From SLDF01 sp964537925 (GTDB lineage Bacteria; Bacteroidota; Bacteroidia; Chitinophagales; Saprospiraceae): a stretch of DNA of 64,000 nucleotides. This document shows positions 1-9,084 of this stretch, one piece after another. Location: contig CAZICV010000001.1 in assembly GCA_964537925.1 (NCBI GenBank), forward strand, positions 682,001 to 746,000. Reading direction: 5' to 3'. Position numbers and translations under genes: made by a program. The first letter of the stretch is position 1. Each line of letters opens with the position of its first letter. Under the pieces are notes generated by a model, which ran no database searches, was not told the DNA's origin, and worked only from the letters and a program-made list of their open reading frames with translations.

Positions 1-857
1 TTCTTGAATTTCACCAGTTCCATATTGAAAAACTGGTCGTATTCCTTGACGCGCTCTACGCCAGTCTCTGCAAACTCGCTGAGACGGACGACATTGTCCT
101 CCGGTCCTTCGATGACGATCGCCGTCGGTATCGGGCCGTCATCTCCGTCCAGGTATTGGGTATAGATATGCCAGCCTTCGTCCAGTACCGCCTTGAAGCG
201 CAGTTTGAATGTCTTTTCGCCGGTAGCTTGTATCTCCGCTGACCATTTTGCCGGCCGCAGGATACCCTCATCGGCCCCACCGCCCAAAGCCTGGAATGCC
301 GGGTCTTCTCCCTGGCTGCCGGTCGGAGCGGCGCCGGTACCGGGTGCAGGATCTTCAACGGGTGTGGGCGCCTGCTGCCCGTCACCTTCCTTTGTCAGGC
401 GAAATGAGAAGTCCACATCCGTAGGCGGAAGGCATTGCTCGTCGTCACAGGTCATGAAGTTGAGATAGCCCTTGATGGCCTGGTTGTAGTCTTTGACACG
501 GATACGCTGGGCGATCGTGTAGGTCCTGGCAAACTTGACCAGGTTCATTTCGAATATCTTGTCATAGCCCTCTTTCCGGGTACCGCTTTCCGTCGGTTTG
601 CCCAGGCGTTCGAAGGCAGCCTCCGAATCATAATTGACCGAAGTGGCTATCGGCCCGTCCTCGCTCTCCAGGAACATAGAGTACACATTCCAGCCTTCCT
701 GTATATTGGCCTTGTACTGCAGTTCGAATACATCGCCTTCGATATGCTTCCAGCCCGTGCTCCATTTGACCGGGTTGAGTATCTGCGCCTGCAGGGGCAG
801 CATCAGGGCGAAGAACAGAACTGCCGTCCAGCCTGCCAGTTGTTTCATGTAGCTCAT
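1..857 (-). CDS. dsbD: Thiol:disulfide interchange protein DsbD-like, 5' part only
   Basis: Open minus-strand frame from an ATG at 857 running off the left edge, so only about 285 N-terminal residues are visible. A signal peptide (MSYMKQLAGWTAVLFFALML, ending in LQAQ) is followed by two copies of a DsbD N-terminal-like beta domain, roughly residues 22-155 and 205-285. Both copies start with a PAKWS/PVKWS element and a GW(N/H) pattern, and the first has the CDDEQCLPPT stretch typical of the family's Cys pair. DsbD proteins pass electrons across the membrane to periplasmic thiols. The membrane and thioredoxin domains would lie outside the window. The duplicated N-terminal domain is a feature of some Bacteroidota DsbD homologues; I infer that here from the two similar halves. 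Confidence 0.75.
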   Translation of the reverse strand, partial: MSYMKQLAGWTAVLFFALMLPLQAQILNPVKWSTGWKHIEGDVFELQYKANIQEGWNVYSMFLESEDGPIATSVNYDSEAAFERLGKPTESGTRKEGYDKIFEMNLVKFARTYTIAQRIRVKDYNQAIKGYLNFMTCDDEQCLPPTDVDFSFRLTKEGDGQQAPTPVEDPAPGTGAAPTGSQGEDPAFQALGGGADEGILRPAKWSAEIQATGEKTFKLRFKAVLDEGWHIYTQYLDGDDGPIPTAIVIEGPEDNVVRLSEFAETGVERVKEYDQFFNMELVKFK

Positions 858-950
858 AAGTCCTTATTAGAAAGCCGGATCCAGCCGGACCCGGACCAAA
901 TTTACACCATCACCCCCGGCGCACTGAATCCGAACAGGGGATTAACTTTA

Positions 951-1691
951 TTATAACGCTGTGGCGTTGAGAGCCTTCGGTACGTATCCACCTGACTCGA
1001 CCTCATTGATCAGGGAGGCGAATATATCGTAGCCGTCTATATTGCCGAGGTCCTTCTCCGAAGCACGCTCCGGGTGCGGCATCATACCGAACACATTGCG
1101 GCCGGCATTGCATATACCAGCTATATTATTGGCCGTACCGTTGGGATTGGCGGCAGCATTCACCTGTCCGTCCGCATCGCAGTAGCGGAAGATCACCTGG
1201 TCATTGTCGATGATGGACTGAAGCACATCCGGCGCTGCGTGAAAACGCCCTTCGGCATGCGCGATCGGGATCTTGTAGGCGCGATCCCTGTCGAGGCGTG
1301 CAGTGAGCGCCGTATTGTCCGTGCCCGGCTTCAGGTAGACGTTCCTGCAGATATACTTCTGGTTGGTATTGCGCAGCAGCACACCCGGCAGCAGGTGCGA
1401 TTCGCAGAGTATCTGGAACCCGTTGCAGATACCGTAGACCAGTCCGCCTTCCGCGGCAAAGGCCGTCACCGCCTGCATGATGGGAGAGAATCTTGCGATC
1501 GCTCCGCAGCGCAGGTAGTCCCCGTAAGAAAAGCCGCCCGGCAGTACGATGCAGTCCGTCAGTTCAAACTGATCCAGGCTGGTATCTTTGTGCCATAGCG
1601 GGATCGCCTCGCGCTCCATCACCCGCTCGAACAGGTAGAGCATATCGTGGTCACAATTGGAACCTGGAAACGTAATCACACCGAATTTCAT
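951..1691 (-). CDS. purQ: Phosphoribosylformylglycinamidine synthase subunit PurQ
   Basis: A 246-aa class I glutamine amidotransferase that supplies ammonia to PurL in the fourth step of purine synthesis. The N-terminus MKFGVITFPGSNCDHD is the family signature. The nucleophile is Cys89 in YGICNGFQ, and the triad is completed by His206 and Glu208 in MMPHPERA. The oxyanion loop LPGGFSYGDYLRCGA is present. Length is normal for the small PurQ that works with separate PurL and PurS. It follows the DUF6427 gene by 14 nt on the same strand and precedes the dsbD-like gene by about 90 nt. Confidence 0.96.
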   Translation of the reverse strand: MKFGVITFPGSNCDHDMLYLFERVMEREAIPLWHKDTSLDQFELTDCIVLPGGFSYGDYLRCGAIARFSPIMQAVTAFAAEGGLVYGICNGFQILCESHLLPGVLLRNTNQKYICRNVYLKPGTDNTALTARLDRDRAYKIPIAHAEGRFHAAPDVLQSIIDNDQVIFRYCDADGQVNAAANPNGTANNIAGICNAGRNVFGMMPHPERASEKDLGNIDGYDIFASLINEVESGGYVPKALNATAL

Positions 1692-1705
1692 CGTCTTGGC
1701 AAATT

Positions 1706-2686
1706 TTAAGCCGTAAAATAATATTGCAAAAATAACATAGTTGCCACTAATAGCAGGTGAAACAGCTCTGCGAGGAAGTGGTTTTTTAGCCTGAGCATCA
1801 GCGCACCGGTCAGCGCGCCCAGCGCAGGCACCAGCGCCAGCACATCACTCCAGTAGACCTGGCGCTGCAGGAAGATACATACCGGCGGGATCAACAGCAT
1901 CCAGTACAGGATGCCGATCTTGCGCTTGGCCTGTATATTGTTCCTGTACATCAGGCCCGCATACCCGAGCAGCACGACCACCAGCAGTATGCTCATGATC
2001 GAGACAGCCAGCAGGCTCCAGACGCTGAAGCCCGATGCTGCGCCAAGATATACCCCGAGTCCGCTCCATTGCTGCCCCCAGAGCTGCCCCAGGTCGCCCC
2101 ATACAAATCCTCCCGCCCCTATCAGCAGGTACGGAATCAGGTACCCCGTCAGCATCTGCAGGCGCTCTCTGAGCCTGAACGAGCGAAGTATACCCGACAC
2201 AAGCTGGAAAAAGAGGAAAAACAGGATATAGGGCGGAAAGAACAGGGAGGCCAGCGCTGCAAAAAAGCCCGTATTGAACAACTCTCCTGCCTGCTCGCCT
2301 TCCCGGGATGCGCGAAACAGGTCGTGCAGGGCCATCCACAGCATCAGGTTAGCCGGGATCAGCGCCTGCATGCCGAGGAAATGGACGGACATACTGCTCA
2401 GGAGGAGAAAAAAAGCACCCGGGAACAGCGAGTTTTCCTTGGTGAGCCGGTTGATCCCGAAAATGCGGTTGAGATAAGCGGCCTGCAGGAACAGGATCAG
2501 CGTGAAGAGGATCTGTACCCAGGCAGACCTGGGGTCGAGACCTGCCAGCAGCCACTTGTACAGCAGCCCCCCGTCCTGGTCGGGCTGCGGCATCTCCCGT
2601 ACCCATACGATCGACCGGATCGCAAAGGCATAGACCAGCAGCAGGAGGTTATTGAGCAGGGTATTCTTGCGGAAGAGCTGTAACAA
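1706..2686 (-). CDS. DUF6427-like polytopic membrane protein
   Basis: A 326-aa, very hydrophobic protein with about eight or nine predicted membrane segments and almost no charged loops. The N-terminus LFRKNTLLNNLLLLVYAF and overall build fit the Bacteroidota DUF6427 family, whose function is unknown. The start must be TTG at 2686: an in-frame TGA lies five codons upstream, and the next ATG would remove the first membrane helix. It reads divergently from the polyprenyl synthase gene and is followed closely by purQ. A lipid- or envelope-related role is only a guess from its neighbours. Confidence 0.7.
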   Translation of the reverse strand: MLQLFRKNTLLNNLLLLVYAFAIRSIVWVREMPQPDQDGGLLYKWLLAGLDPRSAWVQILFTLILFLQAAYLNRIFGINRLTKENSLFPGAFFLLLSSMSVHFLGMQALIPANLMLWMALHDLFRASREGEQAGELFNTGFFAALASLFFPPYILFFLFFQLVSGILRSFRLRERLQMLTGYLIPYLLIGAGGFVWGDLGQLWGQQWSGLGVYLGAASGFSVWSLLAVSIMSILLVVVLLGYAGLMYRNNIQAKRKIGILYWMLLIPPVCIFLQRQVYWSDVLALVPALGALTGALMLRLKNHFLAELFHLLLVATMLFLQYYFTA

Positions 2687-2794
2687 GCTACTTTGTTTTC
2701 AGGCTAAAATACACATTACTTGCATACTAGCAGAGCGAGTCGGCAGATACGATATTCCACAGCGGGGCTTATACCGCCCGGCCGTGAAATCAGT

Positions 2795-2826
2795 CTTGCC
2801 GGGACTGCCGAATTTCTCTACCTTCG
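2795..2826 (+). promoter_or_regulatory. Bacteroidota-type promoter before the polyprenyl synthase gene
   Basis: TCTTG at 2794-2798, a 20-bp spacer, then TACCTTCG at 2819-2826. This resembles the Bacteroidota primary-sigma consensus TTTG / TAnnTTTG. It ends 16 nt before the ATG at 2843, which also supports that start over the longer frame beginning at 2720. Confidence 0.5.
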
Positions 2827-2842
2827 TCGGGATTACAGGGCC

Positions 2843-3817
2843 ATGTCAAAGCAACTGGAAGAGATACAGCGACCCATACGGACCGAACTCGAAGCCTTCG
2901 AGCGGCATTTCCGCAGTTCGATGAAAAGCAGCGTACCTCTCCTGGACCGCATCACCTACTATATTGTCAAGCGCAAAGGCAAGCAGGTCCGCCCCATGTT
3001 CGTCTTCCTGTCCGCCAGCATATGCGGCGGCATCACGGACCATACCTATACCGGGGCCTCTATGGTAGAGCTGCTGCACACCGCCTCGCTGGTACACGAC
3101 GATGTAGTGGACGACTCTTTTGAGCGGCGCGGCTTCTTCTCCGTCAATGCGCTCTGGAAAAACAAGATCGCCGTACTGGTCGGCGATTACCTGCTCTCCC
3201 AGGGTCTGCTGCTGGCGCTCAACCACGGCCAGTTCCGCCTGCTCGAACTCCTCTCGCAGTCCGTCAAGGAGATGAGCGAAGGAGAACTCATGCAGATCGA
3301 AAAAGCCCGGCGGCTCGACATCAAGGAAGAGATCTACTACGAGATCATCCGCCAGAAGACCGCCTCGCTCATTGCCGCCGCTTGTGCTGTCGGCGCAGCG
3401 TCATCCGGCACGGACGAGGAGAATATCGCAAGGATGAAGCAGTTTGGTGAAAAGATCGGCATAGCGTTCCAGATCAAGGACGACCTCTTTGACTACGGGG
3501 CCGCCGATATCGGCAAACCCCTCGGGATCGACATCAAGGAGAAAAAGATGACACTCCCGCTGATCTATGCCCTCGACAAGGCTCCCCGCGAGCAGAAGCG
3601 CCATATCATCCGCCTCATCAAGTACAAGAACGAAGACGCCGAGAGCATTGCGGAAGTCATCCGGTTCGTGCAGGAAAGCGGCGGACTGGAATACGCCGCC
3701 AAAGTGATGCTCAACTACCGCGAAGAAGCCTTTGCCCTACTCGACAGCATGCCTGCAAGCGAAGCCCGCGACGCCATGCGTCAGCTCGTACACTTCGTCA
3801 CCGACCGCAAAAAGTAA
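2843..3817 (+). CDS. Polyprenyl diphosphate synthase (trans-isoprenyl)
   Basis: A 324-aa all-helical prenyltransferase that extends FPP/GPP with IPP, probably making the side chain of menaquinone. The first aspartate-rich motif is HDDVVDD (residues 85-91) and the second is KDDLFDY (residues 212-218); the substrate-binding GKQVRP lies at 46-51. I chose the ATG at 2843 because the -7 element lies just upstream and family members usually begin near here; the frame itself opens 41 codons earlier. Chain length cannot be told with confidence from the sequence; octaprenyl or heptaprenyl synthase is likeliest. Confidence 0.92.
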   Translation: MSKQLEEIQRPIRTELEAFERHFRSSMKSSVPLLDRITYYIVKRKGKQVRPMFVFLSASICGGITDHTYTGASMVELLHTASLVHDDVVDDSFERRGFFSVNALWKNKIAVLVGDYLLSQGLLLALNHGQFRLLELLSQSVKEMSEGELMQIEKARRLDIKEEIYYEIIRQKTASLIAAACAVGAASSGTDEENIARMKQFGEKIGIAFQIKDDLFDYGAADIGKPLGIDIKEKKMTLPLIYALDKAPREQKRHIIRLIKYKNEDAESIAEVIRFVQESGGLEYAAKVMLNYREEAFALLDSMPASEARDAMRQLVHFVTDRKK

Positions 3818-3994
3818 TCTCCTTTGCTCTACCGGATTCCCGTTACAGCCTGCTGCCACAGGCCAGCTAGCGTTTGCCTTTACTAAGGAGATCGTTATTT
3901 AACATAATGGCCAAAAATATTAAATAAGCATGATCCCTATTTAAGCAAATGTGTATATTTGTTTACTAAGAATAGCATCAAGTAAAGAAATCAC

Positions 3995-5122
3995 ATGAAA
4001 ACCTTTAATGCCGGGCGCTATATCAGGCAAGGCAGTTACAAGGCATTTGTCCCTACCGGTATCCACCGTCCCTGGCGGGTGGACAGTATGGATCTGATCA
4101 AAATGCTCAGCCTGGCAGACCGGCAGTTGGGCAGACTGGACATGTACTCCGAGTACGTCCATATCGATCTCTATATCAGTATGCACATCGTCAAGGAAGC
4201 GACACAGTCCTCCCGTATCGAAGGTACCCGCACCAATATAGAAGAGGCTTTCATGAAGAAAGAAGACATCCAGCCGGAGAAACGCGACGACTGGCAGGAG
4301 GTCCAGAACTATATCCAGGCCATGCATACGGCCGTCCATGACCTGCAGGAGCTACCCTTCTCCGGGCGGCTGTTCCGCCGGGCGCACCAGGCCCTCATGC
4401 AGGGTGTACGAGGCGCACACAAGTCGCCCGGCGAGTTTCGCACCAGCCAGAACTGGATCGGGGGAGCCATGCTCGCCGACGCCGTATTCATACCTCCGCC
4501 GCATCCGGCCGTACCGGACCTGGTATCCGACCTGGAGAAGTTTGCCAACGACGAGGACAATCCCCTGCCCGACCTGCTCAAGATCGCGCTGATCCACTAC
4601 CAGTTTGAGACGATCCACCCGTTCCTGGACGGCAACGGGCGGGTAGGCAGGCTGCTGATACCGCTTTACCTGGTGAGCAAGGGCATACTCAAGCGACCGA
4701 TCCTCTACCTGTCCGACTTCTTCGAGCGGCACCGGACATTGTACTACGACAACCTCATGCGTGCCAGGACCCACCATGACCTGGAGCAATGGTTCAGGTT
4801 TTTCCTGACGGGTGTCACCGAGACGGCCCGCAGCGGTATCCGAACATTTGACGGGATACTGCAGCTGAAAGCCTCTGTGGACCAGCGCCTCAAGTCCCTG
4901 GGCAACCGGGCGGCCGACGCCCGCAAGGTCGTAGACTACCTCTATGCCAATCCTGTAGCGGATGTCGCCGTGGTAAGGGAGATCGTACAGAAGTCGGGAG
5001 TGACTGCGTATAAGCTGATAGCCGACCTGGAGCGGATGGGTATACTCCGGGAAGTCACCGGCGGCCAGCGCGGCCGCATCTATATATTCGAAGAGTACGT
5101 ACGTCTCTTTGCTGACGGGTAG
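3995..5122 (+). CDS. Fic family protein, class II, with C-terminal winged helix
   Basis: A 375-aa Fic-domain protein. The complete active motif HPFLDGNGR is at residues 208-216, with a following Arg219, so AMPylation (or another nucleotidyl transfer) is chemically possible. The self-inhibitory motif SSRIEG at 72-77 lies before the Fic core, which marks class II. The last 80 or so residues look like a winged-helix DNA-binding domain, a common arrangement in stand-alone bacterial Fic proteins. TATATTTG at 3954-3961 is a plausible -7 element. It is a single gene between the polyprenyl synthase gene and convergent murA, and no antitoxin partner is visible. Targets are unknown. Confidence 0.9.
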   Translation: MKTFNAGRYIRQGSYKAFVPTGIHRPWRVDSMDLIKMLSLADRQLGRLDMYSEYVHIDLYISMHIVKEATQSSRIEGTRTNIEEAFMKKEDIQPEKRDDWQEVQNYIQAMHTAVHDLQELPFSGRLFRRAHQALMQGVRGAHKSPGEFRTSQNWIGGAMLADAVFIPPPHPAVPDLVSDLEKFANDEDNPLPDLLKIALIHYQFETIHPFLDGNGRVGRLLIPLYLVSKGILKRPILYLSDFFERHRTLYYDNLMRARTHHDLEQWFRFFLTGVTETARSGIRTFDGILQLKASVDQRLKSLGNRAADARKVVDYLYANPVADVAVVREIVQKSGVTAYKLIADLERMGILREVTGGQRGRIYIFEEYVRLFADG

Positions 5123-5142
5123 CAGGTCCCGCCCGTGGCAGA

Positions 5143-6456
5143 TCAGCCGCGCTCTATCCGGGCGCCGATCGCCCTGAGCCGTTCATCGATGTGCTGGTAG
5201 CCACGATCGATCTGGTGGGCATTGTGGATCGTACTCGTTCCCCTGGCGGACAGGGCGGCGATCAGCAGCGCCACACCCGCCCGGATATCCGGCGAGGTCA
5301 TCGCTATGCCGCGGAGCTGCGTGGAGCGGTTGAGACCGATCACCGTAGCCCGGTGCGGATCGCAGAGTATGATCTGCGCACCCATATCGATCAGCTTGTC
5401 CACGAAGAACAGGCGGCTCTCGAACATCTTCTGGTGGATCAGCACGCTGCCTCTCGCCTGCGTGGCGAGCACCACGATGATGCTCATGAGATCGGGCGTG
5501 AATCCGGGCCAGGGGGCATCATACACGGTCATGATCGACCCGTCGATGAATGTCTGTATCTCGTAGTGATCCTGGGCGGGCACATAGATATCGTCCTCGC
5601 GGATCTCGTACTGTACACCCATCCTGCTGAATACCGGCAGGATATTGCCCAGCTGGTCTACGCGTGCATTGGTGATGGTCAGTTCGGATTGCGTCATGGC
5701 CGCCAGGCCGATGAAGCTGCCGATCTCGATCATATCCGGCAGGAGCCGGTGATGTGTGCCATACAGCTCCTCCACACCTTCTACGACCAGCAGGTTGGAG
5801 CCGACGCCGGATATCCGCGCACCCATTGCATTGAGCATCTTGCTCAGTTGCTGGACATATGGTTCGCAGGCGGCATTGTAGATAGTCGTCGTACCCTTCG
5901 TGAGTGCCGCAGCCATGAGGATATTGGCCGTACCGGTCACGGATATCTCGTCCATGAGCAGGTATCGACCCTGCATATTGGCTGCGTCGATATAGTAGTT
6001 GCCTTTCTCGGCGTCGTACCTGAACTCGGCGCCCATCTGCTCGAAGCCCAGGAAGTGGGTGTCCAGCCTGCGCCGGCCGATCTTGTCGCCGCCCGGCTTG
6101 GGGATGAACGCCTTGCCAAACCTGCCGAGCAGCGGGCCGATAAGCATCACGGATCCGCGTATCTTACGGGCCTTCACCAGGTAGTCCTCGCTGCTGAAAA
6201 AATCCATGTCCAGCTCATCGGCCTGGAACCGGTAGGTATCGGGATGCAACTGCTCCACCTTCACACCCAGTCCTTTCAGCAGCTCGATGAGAAGCTGTAC
6301 GTCCAGGATAGCGGGTACATTGGAGATCGTCACCTGTTCCCGGGTCAGCAGTACTGCACTGATCACCTGCAGCGCCTCGTTTTTGGCGCCCTGCGGCTGG
6401 ATGCTGCCCTGCAGCCTGTGTCCGCCCTCTACTCTGAAAAGATCCGCACTCATCAA
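5143..6456 (-). CDS. murA: UDP-N-acetylglucosamine 1-carboxyvinyltransferase (MurA), Cys-to-Asp active site
   Basis: A 437-aa EPSP-synthase-fold enzyme for the first committed step of peptidoglycan synthesis, transferring enolpyruvate from PEP to UDP-GlcNAc. The substrate-binding PQGAKNEAL (21-29) and IRGSVMLIGPLLGRFG (99-114) are present. The loop that normally reads PGGC reads PGGDKIGRR here, so the residue equivalent to E. coli Cys115 is Asp124 (codon GAC at 6085-6087). Asp at this site is known from naturally fosfomycin-resistant MurA enzymes. It lies downstream of a strong hairpin that separates it from DUF4290. Confidence 0.95.
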   Translation of the reverse strand: MMSADLFRVEGGHRLQGSIQPQGAKNEALQVISAVLLTREQVTISNVPAILDVQLLIELLKGLGVKVEQLHPDTYRFQADELDMDFFSSEDYLVKARKIRGSVMLIGPLLGRFGKAFIPKPGGDKIGRRRLDTHFLGFEQMGAEFRYDAEKGNYYIDAANMQGRYLLMDEISVTGTANILMAAALTKGTTTIYNAACEPYVQQLSKMLNAMGARISGVGSNLLVVEGVEELYGTHHRLLPDMIEIGSFIGLAAMTQSELTITNARVDQLGNILPVFSRMGVQYEIREDDIYVPAQDHYEIQTFIDGSIMTVYDAPWPGFTPDLMSIIVVLATQARGSVLIHQKMFESRLFFVDKLIDMGAQIILCDPHRATVIGLNRSTQLRGIAMTSPDIRAGVALLIAALSARGTSTIHNAHQIDRGYQHIDERLRAIGARIERG

Positions 6457-6477
6457 GTTGTGGTTTATGCTAAATGA

Positions 6478-6510
6478 ACGTGGGTTTAAAGGACGACTTT
6501 AAACCCACGT
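6478..6510 (-). terminator. Long hairpin between DUF4290 and murA
   Basis: A perfect 14-bp stem: ACGTGGGTTTAAAG at 6478-6491 and its complement at 6497-6510, with a 5-nt loop. It sits 42 nt after the DUF4290 stop and 22 nt before the murA start on the minus strand. It may terminate the glmS-DUF4290 transcript or lie in the murA leader; the T-tract after it is weak. Confidence 0.55.
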
Positions 6511-6551
6511 AAATGTAAAAACAAAGGACATATTAAAAAAACATCCAATGT

Positions 6552-7208
6552 CTATCTTCTCTTGTTGTTGCGATGATTGTTTCCCCTGCGGAATTTGTTG
6601 TTGCCACTCGTCACGCTGCTCTGGCGCTGCTCCGGCTGGCGCGACCTGCCCCTGGTGGGCTGGGCGAGTCCGTCGAGCGAGGCATTGTCCTGCACCACCA
6701 GCTTACCGCCGGAGAGGGAGGCCAGGTCCACCTTGATCACATCGTCGCTCACGTAGTGCTCCTTGTTCCAGGTCCGGTAGGCCAGTTTCATGTAGGAAGC
6801 GATCACTTTGGCAAACTCGTCGCGCTTGGGACCCTCTTCCATCTCCAGCGCCTTCTTGACCAGGCGCTGCACGTGGTTGCCGTAGTGACGGAACCTCGCC
6901 TCCGATACCGGGTACGGTATCTTGTCCGGCTTGCGCGGGTTCATGAGCGGCTCGATCTCGATACCCGGAGGTGGTACCACGTCCAGCTCAAACTGCGCCA
7001 TGCGCAGGATCTGTTTCCAGATCTTCTCACGGTAGTCCTCCACGCTCCTGCTCTGCGGGAACATCTGCTGGATCATGTCCACCATCTTCTCGATAGCAGC
7101 CTGGCGGTGCTCCTTTTCAGGGAGCGTCCTGATATACTCGATCATCTTCTGGACATAGCGTCCGTATTCGGGGATGATGAGGTTGTCGCGCTGAGAATTG
7201 TATTCCAT
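6552..7208 (-). CDS. DUF4290 family protein
   Basis: A 218-aa soluble protein of the Bacteroidota-specific DUF4290 family, recognised from the N-terminus MEYNSQRDNLIIPEYGR and the following VQKMIEYIRTLPEKEHRQ. Function is unknown. The C-terminal 40 residues are low-complexity, rich in R, N and Q (for example NNKFRRGNNHRNNKRR), which suggests nucleic-acid contact but proves nothing. I chose the ATG at 7208; the frame extends upstream to a TTG at 7238 that would overlap the glmS stop. It is probably co-transcribed with glmS. Confidence 0.85.
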   Translation of the reverse strand: MEYNSQRDNLIIPEYGRYVQKMIEYIRTLPEKEHRQAAIEKMVDMIQQMFPQSRSVEDYREKIWKQILRMAQFELDVVPPPGIEIEPLMNPRKPDKIPYPVSEARFRHYGNHVQRLVKKALEMEEGPKRDEFAKVIASYMKLAYRTWNKEHYVSDDVIKVDLASLSGGKLVVQDNASLDGLAQPTRGRSRQPEQRQSSVTSGNNKFRRGNNHRNNKRR

Positions 7209-7230
7209 TCCTGTGGCGCTGTTTGATTGA

Positions 7231-9066
7231 CTATTCAACGGTAACTGATTTGGCCAGGTTGCGCGGCTGGTCTACATTGCAGCCACGCATCACGGCGATG
7301 TGATAAGATAAGAGTTGGAGCGGTACGACAGAGAGCAGCGGCGTCAGCGGGTCTTCCGTCTCCGGGATCTCCATGACATAGTCCGCCATCTGGCTGATCT
7401 GCGTATCGCCTTCGGTGACCACGGCGATCAGGATGCCCTTGCGCGCCTTGATCTCCTGCACATTGCTCACGATCTTGTCGTAGGCGTTGCGGTTGGTCGC
7501 GATCACCACGATCGGCATCTTCTCGTCGATCAGCGCGATCGGGCCGTGTTTCATCTCCGCCGCAGGATAGCCCTCGGCGTGGATATAGGAGATCTCCTTG
7601 AGCTTGAGCGCCCCTTCCAGCGCTACCGGGAAGTTGTACCCGCGGCCCAGGTAGATGGCATTGTTGGAATCCTTGATCTCCGAAGCGATGTATTTGATCT
7701 TTTCATTGAGCTCCAGCACCTTGCGGATCTTGCTCGGTATATTGTGCAGCTCGTTGACCAGTTTCTGGTAGGTGGATTTGGCGATCATACCCCTGGCATG
7801 GCCCAGGTGGAGCGCCATCAGCGTGAGCAGGGTCACCTGCCCGGTAAATGCCTTGGTAGACGCCACACCGATCTCGGGACCGGCATGGATATAGGAACCG
7901 GCATGTGTCATTCGTGCGATCGAAGAGCCGACCACATTGACGATACCGTATATGAGCGCTCCCTTGTACTTGGCCAGCTCGAGGGCAGCCAGGGTATCCG
8001 CCGTCTCACCCGACTGGGATATGGCGATCACCACATCGTCTTCCGTGAGGATCGGGTTGCGGTACCTGAACTCGGAGGCATACTCCACCTCCACCGGCAG
8101 CCTGGCCAGGTCTTCGAAGAGGTATTCGCCGATCAGGCCCGCGTGCCAGGACGTACCACAAGCCACGATGATCAGGCGGCGGGCACGCTTGATGCGCTCC
8201 TCGTACTCATCGATACCGCCGAGCTTGATCCAGCCCTCGTTGGGATTGATCCGTCCGCGCATGCCGTCCGATACGGATTCCGGCTGCTGGTAGATCTCCT
8301 TGAGCATGAAGTGGTCGAATCCGCCTTTTTCCAGGGCCTCCACTTCGATATTGATCTCGTGGATCTCCGGTCGTTTGGGGATATTGGCGATGGTGCGTAT
8401 CTCGAAGTTGCTGCGATCGATCGCTACGATCTCCTCGTCGTTGAGGTAGATCACCTTCTTCGTATACTCCACGATGGGCGAGGCATCCGAAGCCAGGTAA
8501 AACTCGTCCACACCGAGTCCCACCACCAGCGGGCTGCCCTTGCGTGCAGCCACCAGCTTGCCCGGTTCGTTCCTGTCCATGAGCACGATGGCGTAGGCGC
8601 CCACGACTGAGCTCAGGGCCTTGCGTACCGCTTCTTCCAGCGGCAGATCGTACTTGTGCTGTATCTCTTCGATGAAGTGTACCAGTACTTCCGTATCTGT
8701 CTCCGTGGTGAACACATGTCCGTGTTTGCCCAGCATCTCCTTGAGTGGCCCGTAGTTTTCGATGATGCCGTTGTGGATCATCACGAGGCGGCCGTTGCCG
8801 GACACATGCGGGTGTGCATTCACGTCATTGGGCTCGCCGTGCGTCGCCCAGCGGGTATGGCCGATACCGACCGTACCGGCTACGTCCTTGCCGGAGACAA
8901 AGTTCTCCAGGTCCTGGACCTTGCCTTTGATCTTGTAGATATTGAGTGAGCCGTTCATCAGTGCGATGCCGGCACTATCGTATCCGCGGTACTCGAGGCG
9001 CCTCAGTCCCTTCATGATAATGGGGAAGGCGTCCTTCTGACCGATATAAGCTACTATTCCGCACAT
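7231..9066 (-). CDS. glmS: Glutamine-fructose-6-phosphate aminotransferase (isomerizing)
   Basis: A 611-aa enzyme that makes glucosamine-6-phosphate, feeding UDP-GlcNAc for peptidoglycan and LPS. Cys2 in MCGIVAYIG is the N-terminal glutaminase nucleophile, followed by GLRRLEYRGYDSAG. Two SIS sugar-isomerase domains occupy the C-terminal half, with ACGTSWHAG and SQSGETADT in the first. The end DQPRNLAKSVTVE matches the conserved C-terminal tail. Length is typical. It lies between a DUF4270 lipoprotein gene and DUF4290, in the same direction as murA, so amino-sugar supply and use lie close together. Confidence 0.98.
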   Translation of the reverse strand: MCGIVAYIGQKDAFPIIMKGLRRLEYRGYDSAGIALMNGSLNIYKIKGKVQDLENFVSGKDVAGTVGIGHTRWATHGEPNDVNAHPHVSGNGRLVMIHNGIIENYGPLKEMLGKHGHVFTTETDTEVLVHFIEEIQHKYDLPLEEAVRKALSSVVGAYAIVLMDRNEPGKLVAARKGSPLVVGLGVDEFYLASDASPIVEYTKKVIYLNDEEIVAIDRSNFEIRTIANIPKRPEIHEINIEVEALEKGGFDHFMLKEIYQQPESVSDGMRGRINPNEGWIKLGGIDEYEERIKRARRLIIVACGTSWHAGLIGEYLFEDLARLPVEVEYASEFRYRNPILTEDDVVIAISQSGETADTLAALELAKYKGALIYGIVNVVGSSIARMTHAGSYIHAGPEIGVASTKAFTGQVTLLTLMALHLGHARGMIAKSTYQKLVNELHNIPSKIRKVLELNEKIKYIASEIKDSNNAIYLGRGYNFPVALEGALKLKEISYIHAEGYPAAEMKHGPIALIDEKMPIVVIATNRNAYDKIVSNVQEIKARKGILIAVVTEGDTQISQMADYVMEIPETEDPLTPLLSVVPLQLLSYHIAVMRGCNVDQPRNLAKSVTVE

Positions 9067-9084
9067 TTTAAGGTTGTTTTTACA

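Noticed and set aside
5191..6477. 428-aa plus-strand ORF opposite murA
   Set aside because: Antisense shadow of murA; composition follows the reverse complement of a GC-rich gene and shows no domain.
7315..8610. 431-aa plus-strand ORF opposite glmS
   Set aside because: Shadow of glmS; rich in H, D and R as expected of an antisense frame.
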